Made by a program: the position numbers and the translations under genes | From: Vibrio aerogenes | Lineage (GTDB): Bacteria; Pseudomonadota; Gammaproteobacteria; Enterobacterales; Vibrionaceae | Direction of reading: 5' to 3' | Length of the DNA stretch: 64,000 nucleotides | Assembly (NCBI RefSeq): GCF_024346755.1 | Contig: NZ_AP024863.1 | Coordinates: 21,781-85,780, forward strand | The notes under the pieces: model-generated | Database searches by the model: none | Seen by the model: only the letters and a program-made list of their open reading frames with translations | What the model was told of the DNA's origin: nothing | Part shown: piece after piece, positions 19,509 to 27,820 of the stretch | Numbering within the stretch: position 1 is the first letter of the stretch | How the letters are laid out: each line of letters starts with the position of its first letter

Positions 19509-19535
19509 AGCCACTGCCCACGCAGTGGCTTTTTT
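19509..19535 (+). terminator. Rho-independent terminator between virB10 and virB11
   Basis: A perfect 9-bp stem, AGCCACTGC (19509-19517) with GCAGTGGCT (19522-19530), has a 4-base loop and is followed by TTTTT. It sits inside the transfer operon just before virB11, so virB11 and virD4 may be expressed at a lower level, need their own promoter, or depend on antitermination. Confidence 0.8.
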
Positions 19536-19553
19536 ATGGGAGAAAAACACCAA

Positions 19554-20594
19554 ATGACCCAACCCAACGACTACGCTTTCGATGATGCGGCGACCGTCAA
19601 CAAACTGCTGGAAACGACTGGATTACAGCGGATTCTCGATCTGCCGGGGTTAACCGAAGTGGCCGTGAACCAGCCCGGTGAAGTCTGGTATGACCGGGGC
19701 AATGGCTGGGAACGCGAAGACATGCCGAACCTGACATTGAAGCAGTGCATGGAACTGGCGAAAGCGCTGGCGACTTATGCCCGGTTGCCGGAACGCCTCA
19801 ACGCAGAAAACCCGGTGGCTTCGGTGATTCTGCCCAATGAAGAACGGGGGCAGATTGCGATTCCGCCAGTGACGAAATCTGATGTGGTGAGTATGACCTT
19901 CCGCAAACCATCAATGACCCGCTTCTCGCTGTCAGACTACGAACAGACCGGTCGCTTTGGTCAGGTGCAGAGCCGGGATGCCAGCACAACCGGCCTGAGT
20001 GCGTTGCAGGTGCAATTGTTGGCGCTGAAGAAGAGCGGCCGCATCAGTGAATTTTTTACCATGGCGGTGCAGAACAACCTGAATATTCTGCTGGTTGGCG
20101 GTACTGGCTCCGGGAAAACCACCGTAATGAAAGCGATGGTTGATCAATTCCCGGCCCATAAACGGATTTTTACCATCGAAGATGTGCATGAACTGACGCT
20201 GCCCAATCATCCCAACCACCTGAACCTGTTTTACAAGCAGGGCGGGATGACGCCCAAACGTCTGATTGAATCCTGTATGAGAATGAAGCCCGATCATGTG
20301 TTGCTGGCGGAACTGCGCGGTGATGAAGCCTGGAGTTACCTTGAAATGCTGAATACCGGTCATGAGGGTTCGATTACCACCATTCACGCCAATAACTGCC
20401 TTTCTGCCCCAAACCGGCTGGCCGATCTGGTAAAACAGAGTGAAGTGGGGAAGACCCTCGATTATGCGCATATTATGCGGACGATCCGCACCAGTATTGA
20501 TGTGGTGGCTTTTTTCCGGCGTACCCATCTGACGGAACTCTACTATGACCCGCAGCTGAAGAATTCACTGCTGAGTCTGGAGGATCACGGATGA
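19554..20594 (+). CDS. virB11: T4SS hexameric ATPase VirB11
   Basis: From ATG 19554 (after GGGAGAAAAACACCAA) the product is 346 residues. An in-frame ATG at 19536 abuts the terminator and is less likely. Walker A GGTGSGKTT lies at about 182-190, followed by the Asp box IEDVHEL, Walker B LLAELRGDEAW and the His box GHEGSITTIHAN. This is a secretion ATPase that cycles between VirB4 and VirD4. Its stop overlaps the virD4 start. Confidence 0.95.
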   Translation: MTQPNDYAFDDAATVNKLLETTGLQRILDLPGLTEVAVNQPGEVWYDRGNGWEREDMPNLTLKQCMELAKALATYARLPERLNAENPVASVILPNEERGQIAIPPVTKSDVVSMTFRKPSMTRFSLSDYEQTGRFGQVQSRDASTTGLSALQVQLLALKKSGRISEFFTMAVQNNLNILLVGGTGSGKTTVMKAMVDQFPAHKRIFTIEDVHELTLPNHPNHLNLFYKQGGMTPKRLIESCMRMKPDHVLLAELRGDEAWSYLEMLNTGHEGSITTIHANNCLSAPNRLADLVKQSEVGKTLDYAHIMRTIRTSIDVVAFFRRTHLTELYYDPQLKNSLLSLEDHG

Positions 20595-22375
20595 CGCTGT
20601 CCGGAAAACAGATCACCGGCCTGACGGTTACGCTGATTCTTCTGTTGATTGTCATGGCCACGCTGGGCGCTTATGTGGGTGCGGTGGTTTATATGAAGCT
20701 GACGCAGATTCCCGTCAAACCTTATCTAAGCTGGCACTTGATTTATGATCAGTGGCGGTTATACGGGCAGGATGTCCGGATACGGCCTTACCTGCAACTG
20801 GCGATTGCGGTCTGGGGAACTATCGCGGCGATTCCGTTTGTGTTGGCCGGACTGGTGATGTATCACGCCTGGGAGCGGCAGGAATTGTATGGTTCAGCCC
20901 GGTTTTCTGATGATACGGATTTAAGCAAATCAGGTTTGATTCCGGTTAAAGACAGCCGGGTACCCGGTGTACTGCTTGGCAAAGTGACGAAAGGACGGTT
21001 TAAAAACCGTTACCTTGAGCTGGACAGCACGTTGTTCACCATTGTGATGGCGGGCACCCGCTCGGGAAAGGGGATCGGGATGGTTCTGCCGAACTGTGTG
21101 TCGTTTCCGCACAACATTGTGGTGATGGATATTAAGTTTGAAAACTTTATCAAAACCGCCGGGATCCGGCAGAAATTCGGTCAGGAGGTGTTTCTGTTTG
21201 CCCCGGATGGTTTCACTTTCAACAGCGATGAGAGAGAAGGCGAGCAGCTGCATTCTCACCGCTGGAACTGTTTTGATTATGTCCGGCGCAGCACGACTTA
21301 CCGGGTCGGTGATATTCTGGGCATCGCATCGGCTTTATATCCGGTGACCGGCGATCCGAAAACCGATATGTGGAATGAACTGGCGTCGAAGTTGTTTAAG
21401 GGGATTGCCTGCTGGATGCTGGATACCGAATCAGGCACTGGGGTCACGCCCAGTCTGCCTTATGTATTGCATCTGTTTGGCACCGATGGCGGACTGAGAG
21501 CCTGGATGAAGCAGCAGATTCAGAATACGGCGGTCAGTGATGATGCGAAATTTGAATTTAATGCCTGCCTGTCGATGGCGCAGGAAACATACTCTTCGGT
21601 CGAATCGAATCTGCTGGCGCCACTGGCGATATTCAGTGATAAGGTTGTGGCCGCATCGGTCATGGCCTCTGATTTCGATCTGAAAGACCTGCGCAGAAAA
21701 CGCATGTCGGTCTATGTCGGCTGTCTGCCCGGTCGTTTATCGGTGATGTCGAAACTGTTCAATCTGTTTTTCGATCAGCTGATTAATGAAAATACCAAAG
21801 TGCTGCCGGAGCAGGATCCGTCGATTCAATATCAGTGCCTGCTCGTGCTGGATGAGTTCGCGGCCATTGGCCGGATTAATCAGATTGCCAAAGGGGTCAG
21901 CTATGTTTCCGGCTACTGGCTACGGTTTCTGACCGTACTGCAGGACGAAAGTCAGTTGCTGGACCCGAAACTCTATGGCCGGGAGACCGGCACCAATCTG
22001 ATCAAAAACCATGCGGCGAAGGTGATTTATCCGCCGAAAGAGGTGGATGAAAGCGTCCGGAAGCTTTCTGATTCGTTGGGTACCAAAACTGTGAAGAGAA
22101 GGAAAATCACCCATTCTTACGGTAAAGGGCACAGCCGCAATGTCAGCCATGAGGAACATAAACGGCCGCTGATGTATCCCCATGAGATCGTGGAACTGGG
22201 ATTTGAAAAGCACCCGGTTGCCAAACGGGTCGGGACTAAGATTCTGGTTCTGATGGAAAACCAGCGCCCGCTGCTGGCCAGAAAGCTGATTTATTTTGAT
22301 GAGCCGCAGATGAAACACCGGGTTGATTACTCTGAGGCCCACATTCCCGCGATTCCGTTACTTTCTCTCGATTAA
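20591..22375 (+). CDS. virD4: Type IV coupling protein VirD4/TraG
   Basis: This 594-residue protein has two N-terminal transmembrane helices, then an RecA-like motor with Walker A GTRSGKGIG at about 155 and Walker B LLVLDEFAAIG near 418. It recruits the relaxosome to the channel. Its presence shows that the cluster is a conjugation system and not only a secretion apparatus, although no relaxase gene is in the window. Confidence 0.95.
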   Translation: MTLSGKQITGLTVTLILLLIVMATLGAYVGAVVYMKLTQIPVKPYLSWHLIYDQWRLYGQDVRIRPYLQLAIAVWGTIAAIPFVLAGLVMYHAWERQELYGSARFSDDTDLSKSGLIPVKDSRVPGVLLGKVTKGRFKNRYLELDSTLFTIVMAGTRSGKGIGMVLPNCVSFPHNIVVMDIKFENFIKTAGIRQKFGQEVFLFAPDGFTFNSDEREGEQLHSHRWNCFDYVRRSTTYRVGDILGIASALYPVTGDPKTDMWNELASKLFKGIACWMLDTESGTGVTPSLPYVLHLFGTDGGLRAWMKQQIQNTAVSDDAKFEFNACLSMAQETYSSVESNLLAPLAIFSDKVVAASVMASDFDLKDLRRKRMSVYVGCLPGRLSVMSKLFNLFFDQLINENTKVLPEQDPSIQYQCLLVLDEFAAIGRINQIAKGVSYVSGYWLRFLTVLQDESQLLDPKLYGRETGTNLIKNHAAKVIYPPKEVDESVRKLSDSLGTKTVKRRKITHSYGKGHSRNVSHEEHKRPLMYPHEIVELGFEKHPVAKRVGTKILVLMENQRPLLARKLIYFDEPQMKHRVDYSEAHIPAIPLLSLD

Positions 22376-22398
22376 CTCTTTTTCCATAAGGAAACCCC

Positions 22399-22950
22399 AT
22401 GAAAAATGTCAAACAGTGTCTGACGGCGCTGATGCTTTTGTGTCTGTCTGTTTTATCCCGTCCGGCGTTTGCCGTCGATGAAGATAGCTGTTCAATCTGG
22501 CTTTGCCTGCCCACCGGATTTCCCTCCGGCTGTGGTAAGGCGCATAAAGCCTTTATTAAGCGTCTCAAGCACTTTAAGCCACCGTTGCCGAACATCTCCT
22601 CGTGTATCGTGCAAAACTCGGTGCAGCTTTCCGATGGCACCACAGAAACCGTCAGCCACATGACCAGCACTCATCGGCTTGCGGCTTTTGTCCCGGCTTA
22701 CAGAAAGTGCATTCACTATGTTGAGCACGGCCACACGGAGCATTGCCAAAGCTGGAAAACCTACCCGCCGAAGCTCTATAAAAACCGCCGTTGTTATATT
22801 GATAAAGATGGTATTCACACCCCGCGACGCTGCTCCCGGACTCTGGATTATCTTGAAACGTATATGGATGGCCAGAAGTACGGTGAAACGTATTACTGGA
22901 TTGGGGCCGGACGTAAGTTTGTGCTGCCGGCGGGGACGGTGGTGATGTAG
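22399..22950 (+). CDS. TrbM-like periplasmic conjugation protein
   Basis: This 183-residue protein has a signal peptide (ending SRPAFA) followed by CSIWLCLPTGFPSGCGKAHKAFIKR, the cysteine-rich start typical of TrbM-type conjugal transfer proteins. Eight or more cysteines suggest a disulfide-bonded periplasmic fold. It is 23 bp downstream of virD4 and probably the last gene of the transfer operon. Confidence 0.75.
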   Translation: MKNVKQCLTALMLLCLSVLSRPAFAVDEDSCSIWLCLPTGFPSGCGKAHKAFIKRLKHFKPPLPNISSCIVQNSVQLSDGTTETVSHMTSTHRLAAFVPAYRKCIHYVEHGHTEHCQSWKTYPPKLYKNRRCYIDKDGIHTPRRCSRTLDYLETYMDGQKYGETYYWIGAGRKFVLPAGTVVM

Positions 22951-23036
22951 GGGATAATCACCATGTTTTTGCCGGTTTTAATCTGGGATGTTATTGGTTT
23001 TATTTAGCCAAGGCAATGACTTCTGTAAACTTCCCC

Positions 23037-23065
23037 TCGACACCGCCCTGTCAGGGCGGTATTCT
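23037..23065 (+). promoter_or_regulatory. Promoter with a 17-bp palindrome filling the -35/-10 spacer
   Basis: TCGACA (23037-23042) is separated from TATTCT (23060-23065) by exactly 17 bp, and that spacer is the inverted repeat CCGCCCTGTCAGGGCGG. It lies about 35 bp upstream of the gene at 23099. The same arrangement occurs at 24262-24290. Confidence 0.6.
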
Positions 23066-23098
23066 CATCAGCACTTATAGATAACCCGCGAGCCGGAT

Positions 23099-23452
23099 AT
23101 GGATAACTCCCCAAATTATGTGATCAATGAAGAAGACGCAGAGAACTGGCAGGTGTTGTTAAACAGCCCTTGTCTGTTGCCGCTGTCTGATCCTGACTTT
23201 CAGCTGCCGGAGCCAGAGCAGGTAAAACTGTTGCGTCAGTATCTGGGGCTCTCACAGGCCAAGCTGGGGCGCTTTCTGGGGAAAACTGTGACGCCGAAAG
23301 GATGCAGTCTTGTCAGAAAGTGGGAAACCCGTAAAAGCAGCCCGGAATATCGTGAGATCGATAAAAACAGCTGGCGGAGAATGCTCGCCGCCGCACAGCT
23401 ATGTGATGTTCTGGATGATTTGAGTCTGGTTAAGGTGCCGTTGGGGAAGTGA
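23099..23452 (+). CDS. XRE-like regulator, paralog of the 24884 gene
   Basis: This 117-residue protein has a helix-turn-helix-like core, EQVKLLRQYLGLSQAKLGRFLGKTVTPKGCSLVRKWE (residues about 40-76), which resembles the XRE pattern of helix, turn, recognition helix and W-E. The N-terminus WQVLLNSPCLLPLSDPDFQLPEPEQ and the end WRRMLAAAQLCDVLDDL match the gene at 24884, so the two are paralogs. It follows a palindromic promoter that it, or its paralog, may bind. Function beyond likely DNA binding is unknown. Confidence 0.6.
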   Translation: MDNSPNYVINEEDAENWQVLLNSPCLLPLSDPDFQLPEPEQVKLLRQYLGLSQAKLGRFLGKTVTPKGCSLVRKWETRKSSPEYREIDKNSWRRMLAAAQLCDVLDDLSLVKVPLGK

Positions 23453-23454
23453 GT

Positions 23455-24105
23455 TCAGGATAACGGGATACGATAGAGAGTTTTCCCTTTTGCACTTAAA
23501 CTGGTTACCAGTTTGCCTTCAGCCACAAGTTTTTGAAGTGTACGTCGCACTAAGAGATGATCGTAGGTTGATAAATCTGAAAATTCAGGTTGTTTCGCTC
23601 CCCAGATACGAATTCTGTCTGGAGTGAAAGCTTCTCCTCTGTATTTGGTTAAAAATTTCAGTAATAACCTTTTCAGGTCTGGTTCTTTGACCATTTCTAT
23701 TAAAGTATTTAATTCATTTTTCTCGGTGATCGTTTCGAGATGGTCAATCCGTTCTTCCAGATAACGTAAGTCCTCGGCATGTTCTGATGCTTGCCCCTGT
23801 ATGATTTCCTTGAATTCTATTCCTCCTATTTTTGTAATCCGGATTCCCAGCTTCGCCCAGGGAGTCCACACAAGGAATAAAGCTGAGACAGAAATGATAA
23901 AAATTCCGCTGAGTCCCAAGTCTCTCGGGGACGCGAATTCTTTTGGTGACTGGATATATCTGTAGAAACAAAAAGCACAAATAGTCACCAGAATCAGACT
24001 GATCGTTGACACCAGAATTTGAAGCCAGAAAGGAATGACTAAACCATCAGTTATTGATCCAATTTCAGCCTCTGGTTGTTCAAAGTTCAGCGCCTGCTGG
24101 TTCAT
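23455..24105 (-). CDS. Membrane protein with coiled coil and winged-helix-like tail
   Basis: I do not recognise this 216-residue protein. Two transmembrane helices (LQILVSTISLILVTICAFCFY and GIFIISVSALFLVWTPWAKLG) are followed by a coiled-coil-like stretch (HAEDLRYLEERIDHLETITEK). A C-terminal domain with VRRTLQKLVAEGKLVTSLSAKGKTLYRI looks like a winged helix. The start at 24105 follows AGAGGA. A membrane-tethered regulator or a defence sensor are both possible. It lies opposite to its neighbours and ends 3 bp from the gene that stops at 23452. Confidence 0.55.
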   Translation of the reverse strand: MNQQALNFEQPEAEIGSITDGLVIPFWLQILVSTISLILVTICAFCFYRYIQSPKEFASPRDLGLSGIFIISVSALFLVWTPWAKLGIRITKIGGIEFKEIIQGQASEHAEDLRYLEERIDHLETITEKNELNTLIEMVKEPDLKRLLLKFLTKYRGEAFTPDRIRIWGAKQPEFSDLSTYDHLLVRRTLQKLVAEGKLVTSLSAKGKTLYRIPLS

Positions 24106-24261
24106 GATATATCCTCTTATGATTCTGATTGTCTAAAGGCAGCATACATTCATGTTTATAATAACAAAAATATTTATTATCAATGAGTTTGACCTTTGTA
24201 TGAGTCGATCTATTTTTGGGGGGACTTACTATTTTATATGAAGCAATAGAGAAAAATATTA

Positions 24262-24290
24262 TTGAATCCGCCACGCTGGGGCGGTATAAT
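24262..24290 (+). promoter_or_regulatory. Second promoter with a palindromic spacer, upstream of the RadC-like gene
   Basis: TTGAAT (24262-24267) and a consensus TATAAT (24285-24290) are separated by exactly 17 bp, and that spacer is CCGCCACGCTGGGGCGG, arms CCGCC and GGCGG. The architecture matches 23037-23065 and points to one regulator that acts inside the promoter. Confidence 0.65.
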
Positions 24291-24341
24291 CTTCGAGGAA
24301 AGGTCGGGAATCTTCCATGACCTGTATGCGGAGTAATAGTT

Positions 24342-24824
24342 ATGTTTACACCTGAAGAATTCAGTGTCCTGAATTCATTTTCTCCAAGCGAAAAAGCTCT
24401 GTTTAATGAAGCTGCGGCGCTTATCTCAGTCAAATCCAGAACCAACAGGGATGTGTTCAATACTGCAGAGTTTGCCAAACGGTTCTGCCAGTACAAAATC
24501 GTTCATTATGAACAGGAAGTGTTTTGTCTGCTTCTGCTGGACAACCAACACCGGCTGATCGAGTTTGTCGAACTTTTTCACGGCACGATCAATCGTGCCA
24601 GCGTTTATCCCCGCGAGATTGTCAAAGAAGTGCTGAAGCACAATGCAGCGGCGGTCATCCTGACTCATAACCATCCTTCCGGCGTTCCGGAGCCTTCTCA
24701 TTCAGACAGAAGAGTGACACAGCAAATTGTTCAGATACTGACGCTGATTGAGACGCGTGTATGTGATCATATTGTCGTGAGTACTGGTGGATGTGTTTCT
24801 TTTAGTGAACGAGGCTGGATATAG
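24342..24824 (+). CDS. RadC-like JAB/MPN-domain protein
   Basis: This 160-residue protein carries the metal-binding JAMM signature of the RadC family: LTHNHPSGVPEPSHSD, that is H-x-H, seven residues, then S-x-x-D, preceded by FHGTINRASVYPREIVK. ATG 24342 follows GGAGTAATAGTT. The N-terminal helix-hairpin-helix part of chromosomal RadC is missing, as is usual for short mobile-element versions. Despite the name, a repair role is not established; these proteins are frequent on plasmids and islands. Confidence 0.85.
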   Translation: MFTPEEFSVLNSFSPSEKALFNEAAALISVKSRTNRDVFNTAEFAKRFCQYKIVHYEQEVFCLLLLDNQHRLIEFVELFHGTINRASVYPREIVKEVLKHNAAAVILTHNHPSGVPEPSHSDRRVTQQIVQILTLIETRVCDHIVVSTGGCVSFSERGWI

Positions 24825-24883
24825 CCGTAAATGTGCGGTCTGAGGGCCGCATCATTGACAAAACAGAAGTGAGGTTAAGTGGT

Positions 24884-25234
24884 ATGGAATATTCAGGATA
24901 TTATGGGAACAGTGTTGCGGAGCATGAGAGATGGCTGGATTTGTTGGAAAGCCCCTGCATGTTGCCACTTTCGTCTTCAATGTATCAACAACCAACGCCG
25001 GAGCAGGCGCGTTTGGTACGTCAGTATTTAGGACTTTCTCAGATCCAGTTAGGACATTTTTTAGGTCAGGCAGTCAGTTTTGAAGGTTGCCTAGAAGTTC
25101 AGTTGTGGGAGTCAGAGCATCGGATTGATTCCGGCAACTGGCGATTGATGCTGGCGGCTGCAGGGTTGTGTGATTTAAGGGAAGATCTGCTTTTTCTGAA
25201 AATGAACAAAAACCAGCCAGATGTTTCAGGGTAA
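24884..25234 (+). CDS. XRE-like regulator, paralog of the 23099 gene
   Basis: From ATG 24884 the product is 116 residues; an in-frame start at 24833 would add a poor N-terminus. The blocks WLDLLESPCMLPLS, EQARLVRQYLGLSQIQLGHFLGQAVSFEGCLEVQLWE and NWRLMLAAAGLCDLREDL mirror the gene at 23099. The helix-turn-helix-like segment lies at about residues 38-75. A GC-rich hairpin (TGCGG to CCGCA, 24834-24851) precedes it. It is probably a duplicated DNA-binding regulator of the island. Confidence 0.6.
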   Translation: MEYSGYYGNSVAEHERWLDLLESPCMLPLSSSMYQQPTPEQARLVRQYLGLSQIQLGHFLGQAVSFEGCLEVQLWESEHRIDSGNWRLMLAAAGLCDLREDLLFLKMNKNQPDVSG

Positions 25235-25327
25235 CTATTTCTGACGCAACATAACTAAATGTACTGCTGGCAATATCATTTGTTGTGATTAAAATCGGGA
25301 TACCAATTGGCGCAAGAAGAGAGTGTT

Positions 25328-25567
25328 ATGCTTTACAAGTCTGTCTGTTACCTGAAAAGATTACTGGGGCTGTTACTACTGCTGCCGTCTCTTGGTGTCT
25401 CGGTTTTTATGTTTGCCCTGGGCGCTGTTTTCTCGATGAGGTTTATTGGGTATGTATTCGGGCTCCAAATACCGATTATTCTGTCGAATATCGTCATTTG
25501 GCTGGCTGTTGTGAGTGGTGGTGTTCTTTGGGCGGTGAAGAGTGGGCTTGTTGGAAAGCGGTGGTGA
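25328..25567 (+). CDS. Small two-helix membrane protein
   Basis: This is a 79-residue protein from ATG 25328 (after AGAAGAGAG). Two hydrophobic segments are visible (LLGLLLLLPSLGVSVFMFALG and IPIILSNIVIWLAVVSGGVLW). No family is recognised and nothing nearby points to a role. It could be chance, but the ribosome-binding site and helices favour a real gene. Confidence 0.4.
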   Translation: MLYKSVCYLKRLLGLLLLLPSLGVSVFMFALGAVFSMRFIGYVFGLQIPIILSNIVIWLAVVSGGVLWAVKSGLVGKRW

Positions 25568-25604
25568 AGGGTGGCAGTACTGTCGCGGGTACACTGTGGT
25601 AATC

Positions 25605-25676
25605 ATTTGGTCAGCTCTTCCTGAATACTCCAGCCAGAGGTGTCTTTTCCTCATGTGCAAGTGGAACAGAAATTTA
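25605..25676 (-). pseudogene. Fragment of a VasX-type effector
   Basis: About 70 bp nearly match the vasX-type gene around 29715-29790 and its orphan copy around 28304-28375. On the minus strand this corresponds to FHCTWGKDASGWSIQEELTKF. A one-base insertion (tgcaagtgg against tgcagtgg) breaks the frame. It is the most distal debris of the effector cluster. Confidence 0.75.
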
Positions 25677-25720
25677 ACCTCAGTTCTGGATAAGAAATTG
25701 AGGATAAAAAGGAACTAATT

Positions 25721-25936
25721 GCTCGTTCCCCGATCTGATCATTCGACCAAAAGTGAACAGAACAAACAAGGAACGAGCATGGATAAGTTAACCAGAGCTG
25801 AGCTAGTACAGCTCTGGTTAATAAAAGAAAAGGATCATCATGAAATATGTTATGACTGCTTTTCGCTATATCAATTGCCTGACGTCTCAGCTCCAGAAAA
25901 ATGAGTCACAGCCAGATGCGGTCTGAGCTAGTACAG
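25721..25936. repeat. Cluster of short inverted and direct repeats
   Basis: GCTCGTTCC (25721-25729) is inverted at 25770-25778. TTAACCAGAGCT (25788-25799) pairs with AGCTCTGGTTAA (25810-25821), a perfect 12-bp stem. CTGAGCTAGTACAG is directly repeated at 25798-25811 and 25923-25936. A 41-codon frame starts at 25779 but has no recognised product. This may be a scar of an inserted element or a structured RNA. Confidence 0.4.
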
Positions 25937-25975
25937 GTGAGTACAGGTATACTATATTCATCACCCTCATTCAGC

Positions 25976-26575
25976 TTATGATACACTGGAGTGCCCGTTT
26001 GTTTTTTTAGTGCAAATAATCACACCAGTTGACCAGTTTATTTGTGTACAGACCAAATCGTCCCGCTCTGCCAGATAATCCACCAATGCATTGACTTTTT
26101 CTTCATGCCCCTCCGGCCAATTTTCCTGTGGAAGCATATCATCAATCACATACATCCCACCTTCAACCAGTAAATCCAGCGTTTGTTCCAAATGATAATA
26201 TTTGCCTGGCCAAGTATCGGCAAAAATAAAATCGACTGAATTTTTCTCCAGACGATGAATCGTCTCTGCACCATCACCCAAAACTAATGTGAGGCGTGGA
26301 TCTTGGTTCAGGTATTCCCGGGCAACATTCATAAGCGCTTCTTCGTTTTCCACAGAGACCAATTTAGAGTCAGGGCACATTCCGTTCAACATCCAGCACG
26401 TTGAAAGCCCCGTACCTGTTCCCAGTTCCAGAAACATGGCGTTATGTTTAGAGGCACAGAGCGAACTCAGCAGGGTGCCTGTATGAACATCTGATAACTG
26501 AGTAAAATTGAGCTTTGATGTCGCTTCATATAAGTCATGGTATATCTCAGGGTAGGTAATTTTCTGTGCTTTCAT
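25976..26575 (-). CDS. SAM-dependent methyltransferase
   Basis: This 199-residue protein has the class I methyltransferase motif I LELGTGTGLSTCWML, then motif II-like VSVENEE, a post-I acidic block DFIFADTWPGKYYHLEQTLDLL and GGMYVIDDMLP. The fold resembles O-methyltransferase-like (Methyltransf_24) proteins. The substrate is unknown. It interrupts the trail of effector and immunity debris between 25605 and 26619. Confidence 0.82.
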   Translation of the reverse strand: MKAQKITYPEIYHDLYEATSKLNFTQLSDVHTGTLLSSLCASKHNAMFLELGTGTGLSTCWMLNGMCPDSKLVSVENEEALMNVAREYLNQDPRLTLVLGDGAETIHRLEKNSVDFIFADTWPGKYYHLEQTLDLLVEGGMYVIDDMLPQENWPEGHEEKVNALVDYLAERDDLVCTQINWSTGVIICTKKTNGHSSVS

Positions 26576-26618
26576 TTTATTTCACTTCTTCTGTTTGTTA
26601 ATCATGCGTTTTGATACT

Positions 26619-26990
26619 TCACAATATACTGTATGTTACATCAGGAATAACCTGCCGCTGAGTATAAAGAATGCCTTTATCTGTCAGCTTGTAATGATAA
26701 AGATTATCTGCCATCCATAAAAAACGAACAAAACAAGTCATCAAAATGCCAGCACCTGCAATGACCCAGAAACCTGTCCAGTTATCTCCCCGTACAGCCA
26801 GCCAACCAAAGAACAGAGCAAGAATAATCATGGAAATGGCCATACCATTTTGGAAATATCGACCAAATTTATCTGAGCGGACTGAATCAACCCGAATCTG
26901 CCAACGATAGATCTCCTTCGATTTTTTAATCTCTTTTTCCAGAGATTCCCACTCTGGCATATCTGACTCTTGATCTATATTCTGACTCAT
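26619..26990 (-). CDS. Truncated TsiV2-like immunity paralog
   Basis: This 123-residue protein is close to the N-terminal half of the immunity-type genes at 27027 and 28472. It has GMAISMIILALFFGWLAVRGDNW, FVRFLWMADNLYHY and ILYTQRQVIPDVTYSI, then stops where the others continue VRGTAWVGIGVC. It has lost the third membrane segment and the soluble C-terminus. It is the oldest-looking member of a tandem series downstream of the T6SS effector and is probably decayed, although two transmembrane helices remain. Confidence 0.7.
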   Translation of the reverse strand: MSQNIDQESDMPEWESLEKEIKKSKEIYRWQIRVDSVRSDKFGRYFQNGMAISMIILALFFGWLAVRGDNWTGFWVIAGAGILMTCFVRFLWMADNLYHYKLTDKGILYTQRQVIPDVTYSIL

Positions 26991-27026
26991 TGAATCCTCA
27001 CACTTAATTCAGGGCCGAAAGGTTAA

Positions 27027-27802
27027 TCACCTCGTGCGTGGAGCATCAGAACTTCCGGTTTTCCGGGATGAATGAATAAAGTCACGAATATCCCGAAAAC
27101 GGGTTACTTCAAATGCCTGACTACCGGGGATAATTGATTGTAATAACTCCAGCAAATGCGGCTGTTCATGTTGATCGCAATAAATTGTTCCTGAATAATT
27201 CGGACTTCTAATGTCACTGGATAGTTTTATAAGCTTTTCATTCTTTAAATGAGCAAATTCATATGCCCCCTGAAAATAAATCCAATATTCATTTACCACC
27301 GGTTTAATTTGAGTCATGCTAAATGACATCAGCGCAAAGGCTCCGGCACCAACAAAAGCTAACGGGCCAACCAACGCTGCTGCAAGTATACAGACACCAA
27401 TGCCTACCCATGCCGTTCCCCGCACTATACTGTATGTTACTTCAGGAATAACCTGCTGCTGAGTATAAAGAATGCCTTTATCTGTCAGCTTGTAATGATA
27501 AAGATTATCTGCCATCCATAAAAAACGAACAAAACAAGTCATCAAAATTCCAGCACCTGCAATGACCCAGAAACCTGTCCAGTTATCGCCCCGTACAGCC
27601 AACCAGCCAAAGAACAGAGCCAGAATAATCATTGTTATGGCCATACCGTTTTGGAAATATCGCCCAAATCTCCCCGAACCAGCGGAATCAACTTGAGCTT
27701 GCCAGTGATATATTTCTTGAGCGTCGTTTAATTCTTGTTCTATCTTTGCCCATAATTTTTTTTCTCGACCATCAATTTCTGATGATCTTCTATTAATGAC
27801 AT
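27027..27802 (-). CDS. TsiV2-like immunity paralog with an N-terminal frameshift in an A8 run
   Basis: The expected start ATG at 27802 follows GAAGGAAAGAAC and reads MSLIEDHQKLMVEKK, but soon stops. The homologous frame, KLWAKIEQELNDAQEIYHWQ and onward, is recovered if one A is added to the run of eight A's (T8 at 27756-27763 on the plus strand). The rest is intact: three membrane segments and a soluble C-terminus ending at 27027. Without the shift, only an internal Met at 27644 is available. The run could allow slippage or on/off variation, or the gene may be dead. Confidence 0.7.
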
Positions 27803-27820
27803 GTTCTTTCCTTCAAATAT

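Noticed and set aside
10185-22950. Expected a relaxase (MobF, MobP, MobH or TraI-type) near virD4
   Set aside because: None of the long coding frames shows relaxase motifs; it may lie outside the window or be supplied in trans.
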